Program-made: the position numbers and the translations under genes | Notes under the pieces: model-generated | The model's database searches: none | What the model saw: the letters and a program-made list of their open reading frames with translations, nothing else | Told to the model about the DNA's origin: nothing | Assembly: GCF_012848475.1 (NCBI RefSeq) | Contig: NZ_CP051666.1 | Coordinates: 2,011,501 to 2,075,500, forward strand | DNA: 64,000 nt | Reading direction: 5' to 3' | Source: Marinobacterium sp. LSUCC0821 | GTDB taxonomy: Bacteria; Pseudomonadota; Gammaproteobacteria; Pseudomonadales; Balneatricaceae | In this document: positions 17,887 to 25,561 of the stretch, one piece after another | How positions within the stretch are numbered: position 1 is the first letter of the stretch | Layout of the letters: every line of letters begins with the position of its first letter

Positions 17887-18648
17887 ATGAACATCATGAA
17901 AAAGGCACTCATCGCGAGTGCCTTTTTTGTTTCCAGCCTCTACCAGCCACTCCTAGCATCCGAATGCATTCCTCCTGGGCCCTCCGAGTCGGTGAAGGTC
18001 AAATACGCTGTCGATGGTGACACGGTTAAACTTGTTGATGGCCGCTCTGTCCGCCTTATCGGTGTCAATACGCCGGAATTGCACGCCAACAAAAATCCAG
18101 AACCGGGTTCAATAGAAGCGAAGCTCGCTCTTAAAGCCTGGGTTGAGGGTAAAGAGGTTGAGCTCATCTATGGTGAAGAGCCTAAGGATCGCTACAACCG
18201 AGTGTTGGGGTATTTGGTCCAACAGGGTGAGACGTTATCGCAAAGGCTTATCCGTGAGGGTTTGGGTTGGGCTATCTCGATTCCGCCGAATGATGCAATT
18301 GCACCCTGTCTATTTGCAGCTGAGTCTGAGCCCCAGACTGCTCGGACAGGCCTCTGGTCTGCACCTGAGAGGCGTGCTTCTTCAATAAATAGTGGTGGTT
18401 TTGCCGTTGTGGTCGGTAGTGTCACACGCATCGATCGCAGTAAAAAGTACACCTATATCGACCTTGATCGTCAGTTGGCGGTGCGCGTTGCAAATGAACT
18501 GGTAAGTGAATTGCACGTAACGCAAGGGGATCGTGTTCAGGTGCGAGGCTGGGTGATCGATCGGAGAAAGTCCCTTAAAGAGGGCTCAAAATTTAGCCCT
18601 TTTCTGTTGCCGCTCTCTGATAAGCATCACTTTCAGATTGTGAAATAA
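17887..18648 (+). CDS. Secreted thermonuclease-like (SNase domain) protein
   Basis: A 253-residue exported protein. The signal peptide covers about residues 1-27 and ends near LLAS. A staphylococcal-nuclease domain follows, with YAVDGDTVKLVDG, RLIGVNTPELHA and DRYNRVLGYLVQQGE carrying the expected Asp, Arg, Glu and Arg catalytic positions. A C-terminal beta-rich extension (about 165-253) contains a second OB-like segment, TRIDRSKKYTYIDL. It probably cleaves nucleic acid in the periplasm or outside. The start at 17887 has a TAGG site 7 bp upstream; the alternative MKK start is 17896. The first codons form the terminator hairpin of rpmE. Confidence 0.85.
   Translation: MNIMKKALIASAFFVSSLYQPLLASECIPPGPSESVKVKYAVDGDTVKLVDGRSVRLIGVNTPELHANKNPEPGSIEAKLALKAWVEGKEVELIYGEEPKDRYNRVLGYLVQQGETLSQRLIREGLGWAISIPPNDAIAPCLFAAESEPQTARTGLWSAPERRASSINSGGFAVVVGSVTRIDRSKKYTYIDLDRQLAVRVANELVSELHVTQGDRVQVRGWVIDRRKSLKEGSKFSPFLLPLSDKHHFQIVK
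17899..17928 (+). terminator. rpmE terminator embedded in nuclease signal-peptide codons
   Basis: A perfect 12-bp stem (17899-17910 with 17916-17927; core GGCACTC/GAGTGCC) has a 5-nt loop ATCGC and a run of six T (17923-17928). It lies 27 bp after the rpmE stop and inside codons 5-14 of the nuclease gene, encoding the KKALIASAFF part of the signal peptide. Confidence 0.88.
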
Positions 18649-18656
18649 GTACCTCG

Positions 18657-18680
18657 AAAACCCAGAATTTGTGGTTTTTA
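18657..18680 (+). terminator. Weak terminator after nuclease gene
   Basis: AAAACC (18657-18662) pairs with GGTTTT (18673-18678) followed by T and A. The stem is short, so this is tentative. Confidence 0.3.
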
Positions 18681-18793
18681 GCGCTATTTTTCCATTTCAT
18701 AAGCCGAATTAACTAGATTATTTCGCATCTGCACACTATCTCGTCGTGGCAGATTTTTATATCATCACGCGACGACCTATCAAAAAATGATTA

Positions 18794-18814
18794 GCTTAGG
18801 GTAATTGCCTAAGC
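18794..18814 (+). promoter_or_regulatory. Hairpin/operator upstream of maeB
   Basis: GCTTAGG-N7-CCTAAGC is a perfect 7-bp inverted repeat 31 bp before the maeB ATG. About 50 bp further upstream, TCGTCG (near 18741) and CGACGA (near 18771) form a second, wider inverted repeat. Either could bind a regulator of malic enzyme. Confidence 0.4.
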
Positions 18815-18845
18815 ATTATCGTATAACTCAAATCAGGAACGGACG

Positions 18846-20093
18846 ATGTCTCAAGATTTTAAACAGGCAGCTCTGGATTACCACGAGTTTCCAACTCCGG
18901 GTAAAATTGGCATAGAAATCACTACGCCAGCATCAACTTCACGCGATCTATCTCTTGCTTACTCTCCAGGCGTAGCAGAGCCAGTACGTGAAATTGCGAA
19001 AGATCCAGAAAATGCTTACCGCTACACAGCTAAGGGCAACCTAGTTGCTGTTATCTCGAACGGTACTGCGATTCTTGGCCTTGGTGATCTTGGTCCTTTG
19101 GCATCTAAGCCAGTTATGGAAGGTAAAGCGCTACTATTCAAACGCTTTGCTAACATCGACTCTATCGATATCGAAGTTGATGCTGAGAGCCCACAGGCGT
19201 TCATCGATACTGTTGCGCGCATTGCCGACACTTTCGGTGGTATCAACCTTGAAGATATCAAAGCACCTGAGTGTTTTGAGATCGAACGTACCCTTATCGA
19301 ACGTTGTAACATCCCTGTATTCCACGATGACCAGCACGGTACAGCTATCGTAACTGCAGCGGGCATGATCAACGCGCTTGAGCTAGCGGGTAAGAAGCTA
19401 GAAGAAGCTTCGATCGTATGTCTAGGTGCTGGCGCTGCTGCTAGTGCTTGTATGAAACTGCTGATCAACATGGGCGCTAAAGTAGAGAATATCTACATGC
19501 TAGACCGTAAGGGTGTTATCCACTCTGGTCGTGATGATCTAACGCCAGAAAAAGCAGTGTTCGCAACTGAAACTGACAAGCGCACTCTTGAAGATGCTTG
19601 TGAAGGTGCTGACGTATTCGTAGGCCTTTCTGGTCCTGATCTACTATCTCCAGAGAACCTTCTGAAGATGGCTCCAAGCCCAGTTGTATTTGCCTGTGCA
19701 AACCCAGATCCAGAGATCAAACCAGAACTTGCACGTGCGACACGTGAAGACGTAATCATGGCGACAGGCCGTTCTGACTACCCTAACCAGGTTAACAACG
19801 TGCTTGGCTTCCCATTCATTTTCCGTGGTGCGCTAGATGTTCGTGCGTCTGCAATCAATGAAGAGATGAAGGCAGCTGCAGTAGTTGCACTTGCTGAGCT
19901 TGCTAAGCAGCCTGTTACTCAGGAAGTGTTGGATGCATACGGTCTTGATTCGCTTGAGTTTGGTCGTGAATACATTCTGCCAAAAGCAACGGATTCTCGC
20001 CTACTAGGTGCTATCTCATACGCAGTAGCTAAAGCTGCAATCGATTCGGGTGTTGCTCGTAAAGATATGCCAGCTAACTATCCACTGAGCTAA
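18846..20093 (+). CDS. NAD(P)-dependent malic enzyme, short form
   Basis: It converts malate to pyruvate and CO2 with reduction of NAD(P). The 415 residues cover only the malic-enzyme part; the phosphotransacetylase-like domain of the 750-residue MaeB type is missing, so this is the short bacterial form. Conserved features are LAYSPGVAEPVREI, NLVAVISNGTAILGLGDLG, KAPECFEIE, FHDDQHGTAIVTAAG (metal site) and the NAD(P) loop CLGAGAAASACMKLL. Codon choice is strongly biased as in highly expressed genes. It is monocistronic with its own terminator. Coenzyme preference is not determined. Confidence 0.93.
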   Translation: MSQDFKQAALDYHEFPTPGKIGIEITTPASTSRDLSLAYSPGVAEPVREIAKDPENAYRYTAKGNLVAVISNGTAILGLGDLGPLASKPVMEGKALLFKRFANIDSIDIEVDAESPQAFIDTVARIADTFGGINLEDIKAPECFEIERTLIERCNIPVFHDDQHGTAIVTAAGMINALELAGKKLEEASIVCLGAGAAASACMKLLINMGAKVENIYMLDRKGVIHSGRDDLTPEKAVFATETDKRTLEDACEGADVFVGLSGPDLLSPENLLKMAPSPVVFACANPDPEIKPELARATREDVIMATGRSDYPNQVNNVLGFPFIFRGALDVRASAINEEMKAAAVVALAELAKQPVTQEVLDAYGLDSLEFGREYILPKATDSRLLGAISYAVAKAAIDSGVARKDMPANYPLS

Positions 20094-20107
20094 TCTATAG
20101 CTCAAAT

Positions 20108-20137
20108 AAAAAGGGAAGCTCTTTAGCTTCCCTTTTT
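20108..20137 (+). terminator. Malic enzyme gene terminator
   Basis: AAAAAGGGAAGC (20108-20119) pairs with GCTTCCCTTTTT (20126-20137), followed by more T. It lies between convergent malic enzyme and mrcA genes and can serve both. Confidence 0.9.
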
Positions 20138-20192
20138 TATGTCCGATTTTTGCTCAAGTTAATTGTGTGTATCGGCTAAATAGACTTTCCAA

Positions 20193-22661
20193 TTATCTAA
20201 ATAGCTCTTCCGACGTTGGCGGTGGTGCCTCTTGGCCAGGTCGAGGTGCTGTCTCTGTCGGTACAGACTCCTCTTTGAAAAGCTCCAGCATCGCATTCTC
20301 CTGCCCAGGATAGGCGAGTTGGCCTGTTGTTGGGTCAATCAGAACGGCCGAAATACCTGCCGGTTCAGGAAGGTAGCTCTCTGGAACATTACGCAGTGCA
20401 ACTTTCATAAAGTCGATCCACATCGGTAGAGCGGCGCTACTACCATATTCTCGACGGCCTAAAGGCGAGGGTTGGTCGAAGCCTACCCAGGTGGTTGCAC
20501 TGAGTTTGGGCGAGAAGCCACTAAACCAAGCATCTTTTTGTTCGTTGGTTGTGCCGGTTTTGCCAGCAATGTCGCCTCGCTTAAGTACTAGAGCACGGCG
20601 GCCAGTACCTTTTTTGATAACGTCTCGCATCATGTCGTGTAAAAGGTATGCGGTACGGTCATCAAGTAACTGCTTAGCCAGCGGTTTTCCTTCAAGTGTA
20701 ATAAGCTGTTGTTCCGCGTTACTCACTTCAGCTCCTGAAGCTGTATCGGCATTCATCTCAGCCAATTCACGCGCCATCATCTCCGCTTGCTGGCGCTCTG
20801 GGCAGTGCGCACATGCGATGATTGGATTGGCTGCAAAGAGCTCATTTCCTTCGCTATCAAGTAGTCGGTCGATCAAATAAGGATTTACGCGGTAACCCCC
20901 GTTAGCCAGGGTGGCATAGCCTGTTGCGACTTGGAGTGGGGTTGCATCAGCACTTCCGAGCGAAAGCGAAAGGTTTTTAGGCAGCTTCTCCTCTTCAAAA
21001 CCGAACTGAAGAATGAATTCTCTAGTCGGTTCAATTCCCATGGCGCGCATGAGTCGAATAGAGATCAGGTTGCGTGAGCGATAGAGCGCTTCGCGAAGGC
21101 GGGTAGGGCCACCAAACTTACCGTTATCATTCTCTGGTCGCCAGTCACCCTCAAGGCTGACATCGTGGAATACCACTGGCGCATCGTTAATAACAGAACC
21201 GGGTGAGTAACCATTGCTTAGCGCTGCACTGTAAAGGAACGGCTTAATGTTGGAGCCAGGTTGGCGATAAGCCTGCACTGCGCGGTTGAACTTATTCAGG
21301 TAGAAACTAAAGCCGCCAGAAAGCGCTTTTAACCCACCTGTTTCAGGGTCGATTGCTACAATTGCACCCTGTACTTCGGGGATTTGGGTGAGCATCAAAC
21401 CGCTGTTGCCATAACGCACACGTATCAAATCGCCTGGCTTGAGAATATCTGAGGTGCGCTCAGGTTTCGGGCCCATTGAGTCGACGCCTTTAAAGGCTCT
21501 AGCCCACTCTAAGCCGGACCAACTGAGTCGCTCAGTTGAACCATCCGCCATTAGTAGAGTGGCGCTTGTCTCATCGATCGACTGCACTAGCGCTGGCTGC
21601 AAGTTGCCATACTCAGGCGTTGCTTTTAGTTTTGTAAGTAGCGCTTCTGGTTCCAGGGCTTCTAGGTCAAAGTGCTGTTCTGGGCCCCGATATCCGTGGC
21701 GTTCTGAATAATCTAAAAGTGCTGCACGCAGAGCTTTGTCTGCAGCGTCTTGCATAGTGCTATCCACTGTTGTGTAGACGCTCATACCCTCGGTGTAGAG
21801 AGATTCACCGTAGGTCTCGAAAAGCTCGCTGCGAACCATTTCAGCAACGTAGGGTGCTGGAACCTCGATGTCAGCACCGTGATAGGTGGCTGTCACAGGT
21901 GCGGCAACCGCGCGGCTGTACTCAAGCTCCTCTAGGTAGCCCAACTCTTTCATTCGGCCCAATATCCAGTTGCGGCGCTCGAGTGCGCGCTGTGGGTTGG
22001 TGATTGGGTTGTAGGCAGAAGGAGCCTTAGGTAGGCCTGCAATCATCGCAAGTTGAGCTACAGAAAGCTCATTGATGTCTTTACCGTAGTAAACCTGAGC
22101 GGCCGCTTGTACGCCGTATGAACGGTGGCCTAGATAAATTTTGTTGATGTAGAGCTCTAGAATCTCCTCTTTAGTAAGCGACTGCTCAATTTGTAGTGCT
22201 AGAAGAATCTCAACAAATTTACGTTCAAAGGTGCGATCGCGACTTAAGAAGAAGTTCTTAGCGACCTGCATTGTAATAGTAGAGCCACCACTCTGAATTT
22301 TCCCCGAAGTGGCAAGCTGTAACGCGGCTCTAAACAGGCCTCGAATATCGATGCCCTGATGGTCAAAGAAGCGTGCATCTTCCGCTGCTTGAAGCGCGTG
22401 GATAAAGTGAGTGGGCGTCTCTTCGAAACGAATAGGGCTACGACGCATCTCGCCAAATTCAGCGATTAGCTTCTTATCGGAACTGTAGACACGAAGAGGA
22501 GTTTGAAACTTAACATCCCTGAGGGTCTCTATATCTGGCAGTTGCGGGCTAAAGTAGAGATAGATGCCGCCAGCTGCAATGACTCCAAGAGTCAGGCCAA
22601 GAATCGCAAGGCCAAGAAGCCATTTTGTAAGTCGCTTTATAAGTCGCTTTATAAGTCGCAT
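20193..22661 (-). CDS. mrcA: Penicillin-binding protein 1A (bifunctional transglycosylase/transpeptidase)
   Basis: An inner-membrane enzyme that polymerises and crosslinks peptidoglycan. The 822 residues contain a membrane anchor (about 14-36), a GT51 glycosyltransferase domain with EDARFFDHQGIDIRGL and GGSTITMQVAKNFFLSR, an OB-like insert, and a transpeptidase domain with RQPGSNIKPFLY (SxxK serine, about 465), SRN (about 520) and KTGTT (about 700). The divergent pair mrcA/pilMNOPQ is widely conserved in gammaproteobacteria and may coordinate pilus secretin passage with wall growth. The N terminus starts with a repeated RLIKRLIKRLTK run encoded by near-identical triplet repeats. Confidence 0.97.
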   Translation of the reverse strand: MRLIKRLIKRLTKWLLGLAILGLTLGVIAAGGIYLYFSPQLPDIETLRDVKFQTPLRVYSSDKKLIAEFGEMRRSPIRFEETPTHFIHALQAAEDARFFDHQGIDIRGLFRAALQLATSGKIQSGGSTITMQVAKNFFLSRDRTFERKFVEILLALQIEQSLTKEEILELYINKIYLGHRSYGVQAAAQVYYGKDINELSVAQLAMIAGLPKAPSAYNPITNPQRALERRNWILGRMKELGYLEELEYSRAVAAPVTATYHGADIEVPAPYVAEMVRSELFETYGESLYTEGMSVYTTVDSTMQDAADKALRAALLDYSERHGYRGPEQHFDLEALEPEALLTKLKATPEYGNLQPALVQSIDETSATLLMADGSTERLSWSGLEWARAFKGVDSMGPKPERTSDILKPGDLIRVRYGNSGLMLTQIPEVQGAIVAIDPETGGLKALSGGFSFYLNKFNRAVQAYRQPGSNIKPFLYSAALSNGYSPGSVINDAPVVFHDVSLEGDWRPENDNGKFGGPTRLREALYRSRNLISIRLMRAMGIEPTREFILQFGFEEEKLPKNLSLSLGSADATPLQVATGYATLANGGYRVNPYLIDRLLDSEGNELFAANPIIACAHCPERQQAEMMARELAEMNADTASGAEVSNAEQQLITLEGKPLAKQLLDDRTAYLLHDMMRDVIKKGTGRRALVLKRGDIAGKTGTTNEQKDAWFSGFSPKLSATTWVGFDQPSPLGRREYGSSAALPMWIDFMKVALRNVPESYLPEPAGISAVLIDPTTGQLAYPGQENAMLELFKEESVPTETAPRPGQEAPPPTSEELFR

Positions 22662-22805
22662 TAAGTTGTTCTTACCGGTTGAATTCGGTTTTTTTATGAA
22701 TTGATTATAACGAGTGCTCGTTTAGGGTCTACACTGTATGGATATTAGTACATAAACTAGGTTAACGTTGCATTAAAGCTCCATCATTTCTAGGGATTTT
22801 TTAGT

Positions 22806-23861
22806 TTGAGTCTATTTGGGCGGTCAGCTAAGAGTGTTATCGGTGTTGATATCGGCGCGTCTTCGGTAAAAGTTGTTGCGCTTACTCAACACAAAGAACA
22901 GCCAGTTCTCGACGGTTTTGCCTTGGTGTCACTGCCATCAAAGGCATTTATCGACGGTAATATTAGTCAGCCTGATGTGATTGCTGAGGCGATACAGCGT
23001 GCCCTTAAAATTAGTGGTATCAAAACCAAAGAGGCGATTGCAGCGGTCTCTGCTTCCGACGTTATTACCAAAGAGATTCAAATCTCAGATGCTTTCTTCG
23101 GTTTAGAGCTTGAAGAGCAAGTGCGTATCGAGGCCGATCAATTCATCCCGTACCCTCTCGATGAGGTTGCTCTCGATTTTGAAATTATTGGGCCTGCTCC
23201 TACTAACCCAGCCTTTAACCGCATCAATATTGTCGCTTGTCGTCGTGATGATGTAGATGCGATTGAGGATGTGCTTACCCTAGCGGGGCTCAAGCCTGAA
23301 GTGGTTGATGTAGACACCTATGTGATGGAGCGCATCGTTAATAGAGTCAGTGCTACGGATGAGTCCAGCGTTGCGATTGTCGATTTAGGTGCCGCCTCGC
23401 TCTCTTTAAGTGTCATAAAAAATGGAAATCTCCAGTACCATCGCGAGCAGGCGTTTGGTGGGCATGACCTGATTCACCAGCTGCAACTACATATCGACCA
23501 GTCAGAGCAGGATATCGATCAGATGTTGCGTGACGGTTCGATTGCTGCGGAGCTTCTAACGAGTGTGGTGGAGCCCTTTGCCTCTACGATTGCCCAGCAG
23601 GTCTCACGTGCTCTGCAGTTCTACTACTCATCTGGATCCCAAGATCATATCGGTAAAATACTGTTAACCGGTGGTTTGTCTGGAGTAAGCGCGCTGGTTC
23701 AGAAGGTTGCGGATACAACAGGCACAGAGTCTCAGCTTGCTGATCCATTTGCCTTTATCTCACTGGGAGCATCGATCAATGGTGAGCAGTTGGCAACCTT
23801 GAAACCTTCTCTTACTAAGTCGCTTGGTTTGGCTTTTCGTGGTTTGGAGGCGAAGCAATGA
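22806..23861 (+). CDS. pilM: Type IV pilus inner-membrane platform protein PilM
   Basis: An actin-like cytoplasmic ATP-binding protein that binds the N-terminal tail of PilN and links the pilus motor to the alignment complex. The 351 residues begin SLFGRSAKSVIGVDIGASSVKVV, where the first phosphate loop is VIGVDIGASSVK. AIVDLGAASLSLSVI is the second, and LLTGGLSG the adenosine motif. The start codon is TTG, preceded by AGGGA. It overlaps pilN by 4 bp and opens the pilMNOPQ operon. Confidence 0.97.
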   Translation: MSLFGRSAKSVIGVDIGASSVKVVALTQHKEQPVLDGFALVSLPSKAFIDGNISQPDVIAEAIQRALKISGIKTKEAIAAVSASDVITKEIQISDAFFGLELEEQVRIEADQFIPYPLDEVALDFEIIGPAPTNPAFNRINIVACRRDDVDAIEDVLTLAGLKPEVVDVDTYVMERIVNRVSATDESSVAIVDLGAASLSLSVIKNGNLQYHREQAFGGHDLIHQLQLHIDQSEQDIDQMLRDGSIAAELLTSVVEPFASTIAQQVSRALQFYYSSGSQDHIGKILLTGGLSGVSALVQKVADTTGTESQLADPFAFISLGASINGEQLATLKPSLTKSLGLAFRGLEAKQ

Positions 23862-24409
23862 CATCGATTAACCTTCGCCCTTGGCGTGAAGAGCGTAATG
23901 AGCGCCTGCAAAAACGTTTCCAAATCCACCTGGCTATTGCTGCGGCAATCGCAGCCGGGGTGGTTTTTACTAGCATCTCCTTTCTTGATTTGATGACCTC
24001 TAGGCAAGAGGCGCGCAACGCCTACTTGAACCAGGAGCTCGTCCGTCTTGATGCTAAATTGAAAGAGATCACAGATCTTAAAGTTAAACGCGAGCGCCTG
24101 CTTGAGCGATTAAATGCGATTCAACAGCTACAGGGTAACCGACCGCTGATTGTGCGTACCTTTGATGAGATGTCACGTGTAGCGCCCGATGGTGTGCACT
24201 ACACCTCGCTGACTAAAGCGGGCGAGGTTGCCAAGTTAGATGGTTTGGCAGCAACTAATGAAGATGTCTCTGCGTTGATGCGAAATCTTAATGACTCTGA
24301 ATGGTTTGGTGAGCCGACTCTCTCGAAAGTATCTCTGCAAGGCGAGCTAAGGGCGTTCAATCTAACTGTGCCATTAGAGAAGCCAGAAGCTTACGGAGGT
24401 GCAAAATGA
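23858..24409 (+). CDS. pilN: Type IV pilus assembly protein PilN
   Basis: A 183-residue bitopic protein. The N-terminal INLRPWREERNERLQ motif is the PilM-binding tail. One transmembrane helix follows (about 26-47), then a coiled coil (about 55-90) and a periplasmic ferredoxin-like fold. PilN and PilO form the inner-membrane heterodimer aligned with PilP. ATG overlaps the pilM end, and its own end overlaps pilO by 4 bp, indicating translational coupling. Confidence 0.96.
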   Translation: MTSINLRPWREERNERLQKRFQIHLAIAAAIAAGVVFTSISFLDLMTSRQEARNAYLNQELVRLDAKLKEITDLKVKRERLLERLNAIQQLQGNRPLIVRTFDEMSRVAPDGVHYTSLTKAGEVAKLDGLAATNEDVSALMRNLNDSEWFGEPTLSKVSLQGELRAFNLTVPLEKPEAYGGAK

Positions 24410-25014
24410 GCCTTCGTCAGTCGCTAAATAACGCCTTCAAAGGTTTTGACGTTAACAATCTCGATTTCTCAACCGCCTGGAGCTGGCCTATTGGTGTCAA
24501 AATCGTCACCTACTTGCTGGTTTTTGCAGTTTTACTAGGTGGCGGTATTAACTTCCTAGTACTCGACAAGAACAGAGCACTCGAGAGTGAAATTGCTAAA
24601 GAGAGCGACCTCAAACAGCAATTTGAGACGAAGTCCTATCAGGTGGCTACGCTGGATGCTCTGCGCCGACAGATGGCGGATGTTGAGCTGCGATTTGCTG
24701 AGCTTTTGCGTCAGTTACCGACCCAGAAAGAGGTTCCTGGCTTGCTTGAGGATATCAGCGCGATTGGTCAAAGTGCTGGACTTGAGATCGATCTAATCGC
24801 ACTGCAGCCAGAGCGGAAAGCGCAGTTCTATGTTGAACTTCCGATCAGTGTTCAAGTGCGTGGTACCTACCATCAGATGGGTGATTTTGTTAGTGGTGTT
24901 GCAGGTATTAAGCGTATCGTTACGCTACATGATTTTAGTTTGAAACCGAGTGGTGGCGATCAGCTCACAATGAGTATTGATGCAAAGACCTACCGCTACG
25001 ATGATGAGGAGTAG
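24406..25014 (+). CDS. pilO: Type IV pilus assembly protein PilO
   Basis: A 202-residue partner of PilN. A short cytoplasmic N terminus with NNLDFSTAWSWPIGVK is followed by a transmembrane helix (about 30-50), a coiled coil (about 58-100) and a periplasmic domain ending in KTYRYDDEE. LPTQKEVPGLLEDIS is a PilO family hallmark. It is coupled to pilN and followed by pilP after 3 bp. Confidence 0.96.
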   Translation: MSLRQSLNNAFKGFDVNNLDFSTAWSWPIGVKIVTYLLVFAVLLGGGINFLVLDKNRALESEIAKESDLKQQFETKSYQVATLDALRRQMADVELRFAELLRQLPTQKEVPGLLEDISAIGQSAGLEIDLIALQPERKAQFYVELPISVQVRGTYHQMGDFVSGVAGIKRIVTLHDFSLKPSGGDQLTMSIDAKTYRYDDEE

Positions 25015-25017
25015 AAG

Positions 25018-25554
25018 ATGAAAAAACTGCTCCCTCTACTATTAGTTTTCGCCTCCCTCTCTGGGTGTGTATGGGTGGAAGATCCAGCCGATTTGCGTCT
25101 CTTTATTCGTGAGAAATTGGCCGCGCCTGCTGGAAGTGTAGAGCCACTTCCAGAGTTCAAAGCCTACGAAAATTTTGTCTATGAAGGGCCATGGTTGCGC
25201 AATCCATTCGTACCGATGGTGCCGCTCGTGATTCAGGAGAGTGCAGAAGAGGTTGTGCTTTCTCGCGTTCATCCTGACTTTAATCGTATTAAATCTTACC
25301 TTGAAGAGTTTCCAGTAGATCAACTCGTCATGGTGGGAACCATCTCTTCGCCACTGAATCGCGAGTTGATCGCGTTGGTTCGAGATCCAAACAGTGAGAT
25401 TCACCAAGTAAAAGTGGGCGATCATCTCGGTTTAGACTATGGTGAGGTAGTTGGATTGAGTGAACGAGAAATATCATTAACCGAGATTGTTGCTGATGGG
25501 CGTGGTGGTTGGATTAATCGCCCTCATAGCATTGAGCTGCCAGTTTTAAAGTGA
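25018..25554 (+). CDS. pilP: Type IV pilus lipoprotein PilP
   Basis: A 178-residue inner-membrane lipoprotein that bridges PilN/PilO and the PilQ secretin. The lipobox is LSGC with Cys at about residue 17. RNPFVP in the disordered N-terminal part and the beta-domain segment MVGTISSPLNRELIALVRD with KVGDHLG are family marks. It is 7 bp upstream of pilQ. Confidence 0.95.
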   Translation: MKKLLPLLLVFASLSGCVWVEDPADLRLFIREKLAAPAGSVEPLPEFKAYENFVYEGPWLRNPFVPMVPLVIQESAEEVVLSRVHPDFNRIKSYLEEFPVDQLVMVGTISSPLNRELIALVRDPNSEIHQVKVGDHLGLDYGEVVGLSEREISLTEIVADGRGGWINRPHSIELPVLK

Positions 25555-25561
25555 GGATGCC

